From: Pseudomonas marginalis
GTDB taxonomy: Bacteria > Pseudomonadota > Gammaproteobacteria > Pseudomonadales > Pseudomonadaceae
Direction of reading: 5' to 3'
Length of the DNA stretch: 64,000 nucleotides
NCBI RefSeq assembly: GCF_008692035.1
Contig: NZ_VTFG01000001.1
Location: 4,155,501-4,219,500 of the forward strand
Shown here: in pieces, positions 8,517 to 17,029 of the stretch
Layout: each line of letters begins with the position of its first letter
Position numbering within the stretch: the first letter of the stretch is position 1
The notes under the pieces: generated by a model
The model's database searches: none
Seen by the model: only the letters and a program-made list of their open reading frames with translations
What the model was told of the DNA's origin: nothing
Made by a program: the position numbers and the translations under genes

Positions 8517-10568
8517 GTGAGCGCGAACAACCCTCTTCTGCAGTCCTACGACCTGCCGCCGTTCTCGGCGATCCGTGCCGAGCACGTGCAACCGGCCATC
8601 GAACAGATCCTCGCCGACAACCGTGTTGCCATCGAAGGCATCCTGCAAAGCCAGGGTAAAAATCCGACATGGGCCGGCCTGGTGCTGGCCATGGACGAAT
8701 TGAATGATCGCCTGGGCGCCGCCTGGAGCCCGGTCAGTCACCTCAACGCCGTGTGCAACAGCGCCGAGCTGCGCGAAGCCTATGAGGCGTGCCTGCCGGC
8801 GTTGAGCGCCTACTCCACCGAGATGGGCCAGAACCGCGCGCTGTTCCAAGCCTTCGAAGCCCTGGCCAACAGCCCGGAAGCCGCCGGTTTCGACGTGGCG
8901 CAAAAAACCATCCTCGAACATTCCCTGCGCGACTTCCGCCTCTCGGGTATCGATCTGCCGCCTGAGCAGCAAAAACGTTACGCCGAGGTGCAGAGCAAGC
9001 TTTCCGAACTGGGCAGCAAATTCTCCAACCAACTGCTGGACGCCACCCAGGCGTGGACCAAGCACGTCACCGAGGAAGCCACCCTCGCCGGCCTGACCGA
9101 TTCGGCCAAGGCGCAGATGGCCGCTGCCGCGCAGGCCAAAGGACTCGACGGTTGGCTGATCACCCTGGAGTTTCCGAGTTACTACGCGGTCATGACCTAC
9201 GCCCAAGACCGCGCCCTGCGCGAAGAAATCTACGCGGCCTACTGCACCCGTGCGTCAGACCAAGGCCCGAATGCCGGTCAGAACGATAACGGCCCAGTGA
9301 TGGAACAGATCCTCGACCTGCGTCAGGAACTGGCCAAGCTCCTGGGTTACGCCTCGTTCTCCGAGCTGAGCCTGGCCACCAAGATGGCCGAGTCCAGCGA
9401 CCAGGTGCTGGGCTTCCTGCGTGACCTGGCCAAGCGCAGCAAGCCGTTCGCTGCCCAGGACCTGCAACAGCTCAAGGCCTACGCCGCCGAACAAGGCTGC
9501 GCCGACCTGCAAAGCTGGGACAGCGGTTTCTACGGCGAAAAGCTGCGTGAGCAGCGCTATAGCGTGTCCCAGGAAGCCCTGCGCGCCTACTTCCCGATCG
9601 ACAAGGTGCTGGGCGGCCTGTTCGCCATCGTGCAGCGTTTGTACGGCATCGAGATTGCCGAGCAAAAAGGCTTCGACACCTGGCACCCGGATGTTCGCCT
9701 GTTTGAAATCAAGGAAAACGGCCAGCACGTCGGGCGCTTCTTCTTCGACCTCTACGCCCGCGCCAACAAGCGTGGCGGTGCCTGGATGGACGGCGCGCGC
9801 GACCGTCGTCGCACCATCGACGGCGTGCTGCAAAGCCCGGTGGCGAACCTGGTGTGCAACTTCACCCCAGCCGACAGCGGCAAACCTGCCCTGCTGACCC
9901 ACGATGAAGTGACCACCCTGTTCCACGAATTCGGCCATGGCCTGCATCACCTGCTGACCCGCGTCGAGCATGCCGGCGTGTCCGGTATCAATGGCGTGGC
10001 GTGGGATGCGGTGGAATTGCCAAGCCAGTTCATGGAGAACTGGTGCTGGGAGCCGGAAGGCCTGGCGCTGATCTCCGGCCACTATGAAAGCGGCGAGCCA
10101 CTGCCCCAGGACCTGCTGGAAAAAATGCTCGCGGCGAAGAACTTTCAGTCCGGCCTGATGATGGTGCGCCAGTTGGAGTTCTCGCTGTTCGACTTCGAGT
10201 TGCATGCCACCCATGGCGATGGCCGCAGCGTGGCGCAGGTGCTCGAAGGTGTGCGCGATGAGGTGTCGGTGATGCGTCCGCCAGCCTACAACCGCTTCCC
10301 CAACAGCTTTGCGCACATCTTCGCCGGCGGTTATGCCGCGGGCTACTACAGCTACAAATGGGCCGAAGTGCTGTCGGCGGACGCCTTCTCCAAATTCGAA
10401 GAAGATGGTGTGCTCAATGCCGAGACCGGCCGTGCCTTCCGCGAGGCGATCCTGGCGCGCGGCGGTTCCCAGGCGCCGATGGTGCTGTTCGTCGACTTCC
10501 GCGGACGTGCCCCGTCGATTGACGCACTCTTGCGCCACAGCGGCCTGAGTGAGGACGCAGCAGCATGA
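8517..10568 (+). CDS. prlC: Oligopeptidase A
   Basis: A 683-residue M3-family zinc metallopeptidase that degrades oligopeptides, including cleaved signal peptides, in the cytoplasm. The zinc motif HEFGH is at residues 470-474, followed by GLHHLLTR. I chose the GTG at 8517 (read MSANNPLLQSYDLPPF) because it gives the family length. The in-frame ATG at 8454 adds 21 hydrophobic residues with no family match. A YheV-type zinc-ribbon gene overlaps its stop codon by 4 bases. Confidence 0.95.
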   Translation: MSANNPLLQSYDLPPFSAIRAEHVQPAIEQILADNRVAIEGILQSQGKNPTWAGLVLAMDELNDRLGAAWSPVSHLNAVCNSAELREAYEACLPALSAYSTEMGQNRALFQAFEALANSPEAAGFDVAQKTILEHSLRDFRLSGIDLPPEQQKRYAEVQSKLSELGSKFSNQLLDATQAWTKHVTEEATLAGLTDSAKAQMAAAAQAKGLDGWLITLEFPSYYAVMTYAQDRALREEIYAAYCTRASDQGPNAGQNDNGPVMEQILDLRQELAKLLGYASFSELSLATKMAESSDQVLGFLRDLAKRSKPFAAQDLQQLKAYAAEQGCADLQSWDSGFYGEKLREQRYSVSQEALRAYFPIDKVLGGLFAIVQRLYGIEIAEQKGFDTWHPDVRLFEIKENGQHVGRFFFDLYARANKRGGAWMDGARDRRRTIDGVLQSPVANLVCNFTPADSGKPALLTHDEVTTLFHEFGHGLHHLLTRVEHAGVSGINGVAWDAVELPSQFMENWCWEPEGLALISGHYESGEPLPQDLLEKMLAAKNFQSGLMMVRQLEFSLFDFELHATHGDGRSVAQVLEGVRDEVSVMRPPAYNRFPNSFAHIFAGGYAAGYYSYKWAEVLSADAFSKFEEDGVLNAETGRAFREAILARGGSQAPMVLFVDFRGRAPSIDALLRHSGLSEDAAA

Positions 10569-10837
10569 GTGAAGGGCCTGTGATTACCAAAAAGCAATTT
10601 ATCGCCGGGGCGGTCTGCCCCGCGTGCAGCGAGCCGGACAAGTTGAAGATGTGGACCGAGGACAGCGTGCCGCATCGTGAGTGCGTGGCCTGCGGGTATA
10701 CCGATACGCTGAATGATCAAGGCCTGTCGGTGCCCAAGGAGTTGGGCACGCGGGTCAATACATCGGCGTTGAAAGCGCCGGATCCGAAGGTGCAGGCGGT
10801 GCAGTTTTTCCCTAACCCGAAGCTGAAGAAAGACTGA
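10565..10837 (+). CDS. YheV-family small zinc-ribbon protein
   Basis: A 90-residue protein with two CxxC pairs, CPAC (residues 18-21) and CVAC (about 40-43), forming a zinc ribbon in a YheV-type protein (MSEGPVITKKQFIAGAVCPAC). Its ATG overlaps the prlC stop (ATGA), so the two are co-translated, an arrangement I recall from other pseudomonads. The function is unknown; the tail PKVQAVQFFPNPKLKKD is family-like. Confidence 0.9.
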   Translation: MSEGPVITKKQFIAGAVCPACSEPDKLKMWTEDSVPHRECVACGYTDTLNDQGLSVPKELGTRVNTSALKAPDPKVQAVQFFPNPKLKKD

Positions 10838-10843
10838 TTCGTC

Positions 10844-10872
10844 TACCCCCTGGGAGTGCGTCTCAGGGGGTA
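10844..10872. terminator. Hairpin between convergent genes
   Basis: TACCCCCTG and CAGGGGGTA pair as a 9-bp stem around GGAGTGCGTCT. It begins 7 bases after the YheV-like stop and overlaps the stop of the convergent phosphatase gene. No T-tract follows, so efficiency as an intrinsic terminator is uncertain. Confidence 0.55.
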
Positions 10873-11549
10873 ACCAGCAGTGCGGTTTTTTCCTCGGCGG
10901 GCTCCTGATTCTTGCTCGCCGGGTTCAGCCAGCTGTTCATCGAGCACAGGGCAAAGGCGCTGGTGCTGCAATCGCCATTCGCCAAGGCTGTGCGTAACTT
11001 GTCGATATCGGCCCTCATCATGTAGCGAACGCCGTCCTTGAAGCCGTTACTGGTGCCGAAACCGCCCAGGGTCATCTCGTTCAACGCATCCTCCTTGCTC
11101 CATCCCTGGATCACCACGCGATACATCGCCGCCATCAGGCCGGTGCGGTCAGAGCCGTGCTTGCAATGCATCAGCACCGGGCCGTCAGCTTCCGCTTCCT
11201 TGATCGCCCTGAGTGCCGCCAGCACGTCAGAGTCATCCACATGGTTGGTGCGATAACTCAACTGAACCTGACGGATGCCTGGCGCCTTCAGCCAGTTGCT
11301 ATCGGACTCGGGCAGGAAGTTGATCACGGTGCCGATCTTGAGCTGTTCCAGCAACGGCGCTGCCTTGCTATCCGGCAATGCGCTGCGATAGAGCGTGGGC
11401 GTCATTTGATGCAGGTTGTAGCGGTCGCCCACTGGCTGCGCCCATTCTGGAGAACGAAGGGACGTAGCGTCATCGGCCCGCGCAAAAGCTGTGGTGAACA
11501 GTGCCATGAACGCCAGGCCCAGGGCCGGCAACCAATGATGCTTGTACAT
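10863..11549 (-). CDS. Exported tyrosine/dual-specificity phosphatase-like protein
   Basis: A 228-residue protein with an N-terminal signal peptide or anchor (YKHHWLPALGLAFMALFTTAF) and the Cys-phosphatase signature HCKHGSDRTG, giving catalytic C129 and R135 (HCx5R). An upstream Asp loop (NHVDDSDVL) may supply the general acid. It is therefore a periplasmic protein or lipid-phosphate phosphatase; the substrate is unknown. The start at 11549 has AGGGTGA upstream; the in-frame ATG at 11609 would hide the signal peptide. I do not recall it next to prlC in PAO1, so it may be accessory. Confidence 0.85.
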   Translation of the reverse strand: MYKHHWLPALGLAFMALFTTAFARADDATSLRSPEWAQPVGDRYNLHQMTPTLYRSALPDSKAAPLLEQLKIGTVINFLPESDSNWLKAPGIRQVQLSYRTNHVDDSDVLAALRAIKEAEADGPVLMHCKHGSDRTGLMAAMYRVVIQGWSKEDALNEMTLGGFGTSNGFKDGVRYMMRADIDKLRTALANGDCSTSAFALCSMNSWLNPASKNQEPAEEKTALLVTP

Positions 11550-11823
11550 GGGCGACGTCACCCTATAGGGAGTGGTTGATGGCGCCCAGAGTCGGTCACG
11601 GCGGGTCAAGGAGGTGTGAGGTGTGCGTCAAAGAATCGTGAATCCTCAATCTTTAGTCGCTGAAGCGATTCTCTCGATGCTTAGGCTGCTATCATTTGTA
11701 ACTATTGTTTGCGCGCTGCGCTCTATCTCCCTGGATCACCTGGATCCAGTTCGCCGCCCGACAACGCCAAGCCACTACCTAGAAGCGGCTGATAACCCCG
11801 TGACCACATGATGAGGTGCCACC

Positions 11824-12576
11824 ATGTCTGATCAAGATCAAGACAACCCCCGGCGTGACTTTCTACGCAAATCCTTGACCTTGATCCCGGTGGTCACGGT
11901 TGCCAGCACCGGTCTTGGCGGTTCGATGCTGATGGCTACGCCTGCGCCGGTCGAGGCCGCGCCGGCTAAGCCTGTAGCCAGCGAGAAAGCCTACGAGCCA
12001 AGCTATTTCACTGCCGAGGAATGGGCGTTTATCAACGCTGCCGTCGAGCGTTTGATCCCGGCCGATGCCCAAGGCCCCGGCGCCCTGGAAGCTGGCGCGC
12101 CGGAGTACATCGACCGGCAGATGAACACGCCTTACGCCAGCGGTGCCCTGTGGTTCATGCAAGGCCCGTTTAATGCCGATGCGCCGCCGGAGATGGGCTG
12201 GCAGAGCAAATTGGTGCCCAAGGACATCTATCGCCTGGGTATTGCCGCGACGGATGCCTGGTCGAAGGCGTTCAACGGCAAAGTTTTTGCTGCGCAAGAC
12301 AGCGCTACCCGAGACGATATGTTGCGGCGCCTGGAGGCGGGCGGCAGTGAGGTTACGGCACATTTTGACGCGGTGCCGCCGAAGATGTTCTTCAACCTGC
12401 TGCTGCAAAACACCAAGGAAGGCTTCTTCTGCGACCCGATCCATGGTGGCAACAAAGGCATGGTCGGCTGGACCATGATCGGCTTCCCCGGCGCCCGCGC
12501 CGATTTCATGGACTGGGTGGAACGCAACGAGCAGTACCCCTTCCCGGCAGTATCCATTCGCGGCGAGAGGGCATAA
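11824..12576 (+). CDS. Gluconate 2-dehydrogenase-type subunit 3 (Tat-exported small subunit)
   Basis: A 250-residue protein with a twin-arginine signal (NPRRDFLRKSLTLIPVVTVAS) and the gluconate 2-dehydrogenase subunit 3 fold (FTAEEWAFINAAVERLIPADAQGPGALEAG, then GFFCDPIHGGNKGMVGW). In these complexes the small subunit carries the cofactor-free flavoprotein partner across the membrane by Tat hitchhiking. It is first in a three-gene unit with a GMC flavoprotein (2 bases downstream) and a triheme cytochrome c. Which sugar acid is oxidised cannot be fixed from sequence. Confidence 0.9.
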   Translation: MSDQDQDNPRRDFLRKSLTLIPVVTVASTGLGGSMLMATPAPVEAAPAKPVASEKAYEPSYFTAEEWAFINAAVERLIPADAQGPGALEAGAPEYIDRQMNTPYASGALWFMQGPFNADAPPEMGWQSKLVPKDIYRLGIAATDAWSKAFNGKVFAAQDSATRDDMLRRLEAGGSEVTAHFDAVPPKMFFNLLLQNTKEGFFCDPIHGGNKGMVGWTMIGFPGARADFMDWVERNEQYPFPAVSIRGERA

Positions 12577-12578
12577 AC

Positions 12579-14363
12579 GTGGCGACCATCATGAAGAAAG
12601 TGGATGCGGTGATTGTCGGCTTCGGCTGGACCGGCGCGATCATGGCCAAGGAGCTGACGGAAGCCGGACTGAACGTGGTAGCGCTGGAGCGCGGCCCGAT
12701 GCAGGACACTTACCCGGACGGCAACTATCCCCAGGTCATCGACGAACTGACCTACAGCGTGCGTAAAAAACTCTTCCAGGACATCTCCAAGGAGACAGTG
12801 ACGATTCGCCATAGCGTGAATGACGTTGCCTTGCCTAACCGTCAGCTCGGCGCGTTTTTGCCGGGTAACGGCGTGGGCGGTGCGGGCTTGCACTGGTCGG
12901 GCGTGCATTTCCGTGTCGATCCGATTGAACTGCGCATGCGCAGCCATTACGAAGAGCGCTACGGCAAGCATTTCATTCCCAAGGACATGACCATCCAGGA
13001 CTTCGGCGTGAGCTACGAAGAGCTGGAGCCGTTTTTCGACTATGCAGAAAAAGTCTTCGGTACCTCAGGCCAGGCCTGGACCGTGAAAGGCCAGGTGGTG
13101 GGCGAAGGGCGTGGCGGCAACCCCTATGCGCCGGACCGTTCCAACCCGTTTCCGTTGGAAGCGCAAAAGAACACAGTCTCCGCACAGCTGTTTCAGAAAG
13201 CCGCCGCCAGCGTCGGGTACAAGCCCTACAACCTGCCGTCAGCCAATACCTCCGGGCCTTACACCAACCCCTACGGCGCGCAGATGGGCCCGTGCAACTT
13301 CTGCGGTTTTTGCAGCGGCTACGTGTGCTACATGTACTCCAAGGCCTCGCCGAACGTGAACATCCTGCCGGCGCTGCGCCAGGTGCCGAATTTCGAGCTG
13401 CGGCCCAACTCCCACGTGCTCAAGGTCAATCTGGACAGCACCAAGAGCAAGGCCACCGGCGTGACCTACATCGACGCCCAGGGCCGAGAGTGCGAACAAC
13501 CGGCAGACCTGGTGATCCTCGGCGCGTTCCAGTTCCACAACGTGCGGTTGATGCTGCTGTCGGGCATCGGCAAGCCTTACGACCCGATGACCAATGAGGG
13601 TGTGGTGGGCAGGAACTTTGCCTACCAGAACATGGCCACCATCAAGGCGTTCTTCGACAAGGACACCCATACCAACAACTTTATCGGTGCCGGCGGCAAT
13701 GGCGTGGCCATCGATGATTTCAACGCCGACAACTTCGATCACGGGCCCCATGGCTTTGTGGGCGGTTCGCCGATGTGGGTCAACCAGGCCGGCAGCCGGC
13801 CGATTGCCGGTACGTCCAACCCGCCCGGCACACCGGCCTGGGGCAGTGCCTGGAAGCGCGCCACCGCCGATTACTACACCCACCAGGTGTCGATGGATGC
13901 TCACGGTGCCCATCAATCCTACCGGGGTAACTACCTGGATCTGGATCCGGTCTACCGCGATGCCTACGGCCTGCCGCTGCTGCGCATGACGTTCGACTGG
14001 CAGGAAAACGACATCAAGATGAACCGCTTCATGGTCGAGAAAATGGGCAAGGTCGCCGAAGCGATGAACCCCAAGGCGATTGCGGTGCTGGGCAAAAAAG
14101 TCGGTGAGCACTTCAACACCGCGTCGTACCAGACCACCCACCTCAACGGTGGCGCGATCATGGGGACCGACCCGAAGACCAGTGCGCTGAACCGCTACTT
14201 GCAGTGCTGGGATGTACACAACGTGTTTGTCCCCGGCGCATCTGCTTTCCCACAGGGCTTGGGCTACAACCCTACAGGCCTGGTGGCGGCATTGACCTAC
14301 TGGTCGGCCCGGGCGATCCGCGAGCAATACCTGAAAAACCCCGGCCCGCTGGTTCAGGCATAA
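12579..14363 (+). CDS. GMC-family flavoprotein dehydrogenase, large subunit (gluconate 2-dehydrogenase type)
   Basis: A 594-residue FAD protein. The Rossmann FAD loop is VDAVIVGFGWTGAIMAKEL near the N terminus, the GMC segment LPGNGVGGAGLHWSGVHFR follows, and the C-terminal active-site region is THLNGGAIMGTD then PGASAFPQGLGYNPT. There is no signal peptide of its own, consistent with export with the Tat-tagged small subunit. The complex oxidises a polyol or sugar acid in the periplasm and passes electrons to the cytochrome c subunit and quinone. Gluconate is the best guess; related 2-ketogluconate or sorbitol enzymes share this layout. Confidence 0.9.
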   Translation: MATIMKKVDAVIVGFGWTGAIMAKELTEAGLNVVALERGPMQDTYPDGNYPQVIDELTYSVRKKLFQDISKETVTIRHSVNDVALPNRQLGAFLPGNGVGGAGLHWSGVHFRVDPIELRMRSHYEERYGKHFIPKDMTIQDFGVSYEELEPFFDYAEKVFGTSGQAWTVKGQVVGEGRGGNPYAPDRSNPFPLEAQKNTVSAQLFQKAAASVGYKPYNLPSANTSGPYTNPYGAQMGPCNFCGFCSGYVCYMYSKASPNVNILPALRQVPNFELRPNSHVLKVNLDSTKSKATGVTYIDAQGRECEQPADLVILGAFQFHNVRLMLLSGIGKPYDPMTNEGVVGRNFAYQNMATIKAFFDKDTHTNNFIGAGGNGVAIDDFNADNFDHGPHGFVGGSPMWVNQAGSRPIAGTSNPPGTPAWGSAWKRATADYYTHQVSMDAHGAHQSYRGNYLDLDPVYRDAYGLPLLRMTFDWQENDIKMNRFMVEKMGKVAEAMNPKAIAVLGKKVGEHFNTASYQTTHLNGGAIMGTDPKTSALNRYLQCWDVHNVFVPGASAFPQGLGYNPTGLVAALTYWSARAIREQYLKNPGPLVQA

Positions 14364-14375
14364 GGAGCGATGACC

Positions 14376-15674
14376 ATGAAAGCATTTGTTATCGCGACGT
14401 TTGCCCTGCTCAGCAGCTGCTCGATCAGTGCCGCCGAAACCGACCTGATCAAGCAGGGCGAATACCTGGCCCGCGCCGGCGACTGCGTGGCCTGCCACAC
14501 CGCCAAGGGCGGCAAACCGTTCGCCGGTGGCCTGCCGATGGAAACCCCCATCGGTGTGATCTATTCCACCAACATCACCCCGGACAAGACCGGCCTGGGC
14601 GACTACAGCTTCGAGGACTTCGACAAGGCCGTGCGTCACGGTGTCGCCAAGAGTGGTAGTACGCTTTACCCGGCGATGCCCTACCCGTCCTATGCGCGTG
14701 TCAGCGAAAGCGATATACAGGCGTTGTATGCGTACTTCATGAAGGGCGTGGAACCGGTCGCCCAGGTGAACAAGGACAGCGACATTCCGTGGCCGTTGAG
14801 CATGCGTTGGCCGCTGGCGGCGTGGCGCTGGATGTTTGCCCCTGAGGTGGTGGATAAGCCTGTCGTGGCCGACGCAGACCCGGTGATCAGCCGTGGCGCC
14901 TACCTGGTGGAAGGCCTTGGCCACTGTGGCGCGTGCCATACACCACGCGCCCTGACCATGCAGGAAAAAGCCCTGAGCGCGACTGACGGCAAGGCCTTCC
15001 TGTCCGGCAGCGCGCCACTGGAAGGCTGGATCGCCAAGAGCCTGCGCGGTGACCACAAGGACGGCCTCGGCAGTTGGAGCGAGGCGCAGCTGGTGCAATT
15101 CCTCAAGACCGGTCGCAGTGATCGCAGTGCGGTGTTTGGCGGTATGAGCGACGTGGTCGTGCATAGCATGCAGTACATGTCCCAGGACGACCTGACCGCT
15201 ATCGCCCGTTACCTCAAGAGCCTGCCGGCGGTGGACCCGCAGGACCAGCCGCACCAGTATGACAAGCAGGTGGCCGAGGCGCTGTGGAAGGGCGATGACA
15301 GTAAGCCCGGCGCCTCGGTGTACATCGACAACTGCGCGGCCTGCCACCGTACCGACGGCCATGGTTACACGCGGGTGTTCCCGGCGTTGGCGGGCAACCC
15401 GGTGGTGCAGACTGCGGACGCCACGTCGTTGATCAACATCGTGTTGAACGGCGGCACATTGCCGGCCACTCACACGGCACCGTCGACCTTTACCATGCCG
15501 GCGTTCGCCTGGCGTCTGTCGGACCAGGAAGTGGCGGATGTGGTCAGCTTCATCCGTGGCAGTTGGGGTAACCAGGGGGCCGCGGTGAAAGCCAGTGACG
15601 TGGCCGACCTGCGCAAGAACGACATGCGCACCACCTCGGGCGATGACCTGGGGCAGGTCACCCAAAAGCACTGA
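14376..15674 (+). CDS. Triheme cytochrome c subunit of membrane dehydrogenase
   Basis: A 432-residue exported cytochrome with three CxxCH heme sites: CVACH (residues 37-41), CGACH (about 184-188) and CAACH (about 320-324). The signal peptide is MKAFVIATFALLSSCSISAA. I prefer the second ATG (14376) because AGGAG lies 8 bases upstream of it and only 2 bases from the first (14370). This is the electron-transfer subunit of gluconate 2-dehydrogenase-type complexes and follows the flavoprotein gene closely. Confidence 0.92.
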   Translation: MKAFVIATFALLSSCSISAAETDLIKQGEYLARAGDCVACHTAKGGKPFAGGLPMETPIGVIYSTNITPDKTGLGDYSFEDFDKAVRHGVAKSGSTLYPAMPYPSYARVSESDIQALYAYFMKGVEPVAQVNKDSDIPWPLSMRWPLAAWRWMFAPEVVDKPVVADADPVISRGAYLVEGLGHCGACHTPRALTMQEKALSATDGKAFLSGSAPLEGWIAKSLRGDHKDGLGSWSEAQLVQFLKTGRSDRSAVFGGMSDVVVHSMQYMSQDDLTAIARYLKSLPAVDPQDQPHQYDKQVAEALWKGDDSKPGASVYIDNCAACHRTDGHGYTRVFPALAGNPVVQTADATSLINIVLNGGTLPATHTAPSTFTMPAFAWRLSDQEVADVVSFIRGSWGNQGAAVKASDVADLRKNDMRTTSGDDLGQVTQKH

Positions 15675-15713
15675 CCGCCAGACGGCACTGGTCAGGAACC
15701 TCGCGCCTCGGTA

Positions 15714-15729
15714 CTGTATATAAAAACAG
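15714..15729. promoter_or_regulatory. LexA (SOS) box
   Basis: CTGTATATAAAAACAG matches the LexA consensus CTGT-N8-ACAG with an A/T-only spacer. It lies 15 bases before the ATG of the radical SAM gene, inside a larger imperfect dyad (15707-15738, CCTCGGTACTGT with ACAGTGTCGAGG). In PAO1 the orthologous gene (PA0069, from memory) is in the LexA regulon. Confidence 0.9.
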
Positions 15730-15744
15730 TGTCGAGGCGCTTTC

Positions 15745-16803
15745 ATGTCTACTCCGCTGCCGCCCCGTGGTCGGGGCACGGCCACCAACCTGCACAACCG
15801 CTTTGCGCCCACCGTCAGCGTGGCCGAGGACGACGGCTGGTACCAGGAAGTGCCGCCGACCCAGGGCACCGAAGTGCGCATCGAAACGGCCAAGACCATC
15901 ATCACCCGCAACAACTCGCCGGACCTGCCGTTCGACCGCTCCATCAATCCTTACCGTGGCTGCGAACATGGCTGCATTTACTGCTATGCACGGCCCAGCC
16001 ATGCCTATTGGGACATGTCGCCGGGGCTGGATTTCGAAACCAGGCTGATCGCCAAGAGCAACGCGGCCGACGTGCTGGAGCAGCAGTTGTCGAAGCCGGG
16101 CTATGTGTGTGCGCCGATCAACCTGGGTTCCAACACCGACCCGTACCAGCCTATCGAGCGCGAGTACAGGATCACCCGGCAAACCCTCGAGGTGCTGCTG
16201 CGTTATCGGCACCCGGTCACCATCATTACCAAGGGCTCGTTGATCCTGCGCGACCTGGACCTGCTGGCGGAGCTGGCCAGGCAACGCCTTGTGGCGGTGA
16301 TGATCAGCCTCACCAGCCTGGATGATGAGCTCAAGCGCATCCTGGAGCCGCGCACCGCCGCGCCCAAGGCGCGGTTGCGGGCCATACGGGTGATGCGCGG
16401 GGCGGGCATCCCGGTGGGCGTGCTGTGCTCGCCGATGATCCCGATGATCAACGACAGCGAGTTGGAAAGCCTGCTCACCGAAGCCCATGCCGCCGGTGCG
16501 CAGAGTGCGGCGTACATGATGTTGCGCCTGCCGCTGGAGGTGGCGCCGCTGTTCGAGGAGTGGCTGGCGGCGCATTACCCGCAGCGTGCGGCCCATGTCA
16601 TGAGCCTGGTGCGCCAGGTGCGCGGTGGTGAGGTCTACGACAGTCGGTTCGGCGTCCGCATGCGGGGCGAGGGGCCGTTCGCCTACCTGCTGGCCCAGCG
16701 CTTCAGCAAGGCGATCAAACGCCTGGGGCTCGATCGCAGAGAAGGCTTCAATCTGGATTGCACGGCGTTCTGTCCACCGGGCAGACAGATGGCATTGTTG
16801 TAG
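15745..16803 (+). CDS. Radical SAM protein of the SplB / PA0069 type, SOS-regulated
   Basis: A 352-residue radical SAM enzyme. The 4Fe-4S motif is CEHGCIYCYAR (C73, C77, C80), followed by the strand GSNTDPYQPIEREYRITRQTL typical of the Rv2578c/spore photoproduct lyase-like subgroup. Members are often labelled DNA repair photolyases, but the lesion or substrate is unproven. A LexA box directly upstream places it in the SOS response, which supports a DNA-damage role. The ATG has a GAGG ribosome-binding site overlapping the right edge of the SOS dyad. Confidence 0.92.
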   Translation: MSTPLPPRGRGTATNLHNRFAPTVSVAEDDGWYQEVPPTQGTEVRIETAKTIITRNNSPDLPFDRSINPYRGCEHGCIYCYARPSHAYWDMSPGLDFETRLIAKSNAADVLEQQLSKPGYVCAPINLGSNTDPYQPIEREYRITRQTLEVLLRYRHPVTIITKGSLILRDLDLLAELARQRLVAVMISLTSLDDELKRILEPRTAAPKARLRAIRVMRGAGIPVGVLCSPMIPMINDSELESLLTEAHAAGAQSAAYMMLRLPLEVAPLFEEWLAAHYPQRAAHVMSLVRQVRGGEVYDSRFGVRMRGEGPFAYLLAQRFSKAIKRLGLDRREGFNLDCTAFCPPGRQMALL

Positions 16804-17029
16804 ACTGAAAAGGCAGAATGCACCGTTCCTGTAGGAATAGTCGCGTTTTGATATCACTGAAACCCGCGATCTAGAGCGGTTCATTCAGTTTGAGTTAAGT
16901 TTCGGTGGTTACCTTGTTCAGCGAGTGACTGATGAGTCGGCAGCCTGGTTTGTGGCTTTTACAACTATTTCACTGGCCTGGCGTCGAACTGACCTGAAAA
17001 CTCCCCTGCATTAATCAAGAGGATGAATC

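Noticed and set aside
11623..11811. A 62-codon frame between the phosphatase and gluconate dehydrogenase-type genes
   Set aside because: It starts without a ribosome-binding site and has no recognisable features; the interval is better seen as a promoter region.
13239..15947. A 902-codon open frame on the minus strand across the GMC flavoprotein and cytochrome c genes
   Set aside because: It lies opposite two clear genes with intact family motifs, its translation is rich in His, Arg and Gly without any domain, and long antisense frames are expected in GC-rich DNA with G/C third positions.
16820..16880. A palindrome around TGATATCA downstream of the radical SAM gene as a terminator or operator
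   Set aside because: Only the central 8 bases and scattered flanks match; there is no T-run and no known regulator pattern.
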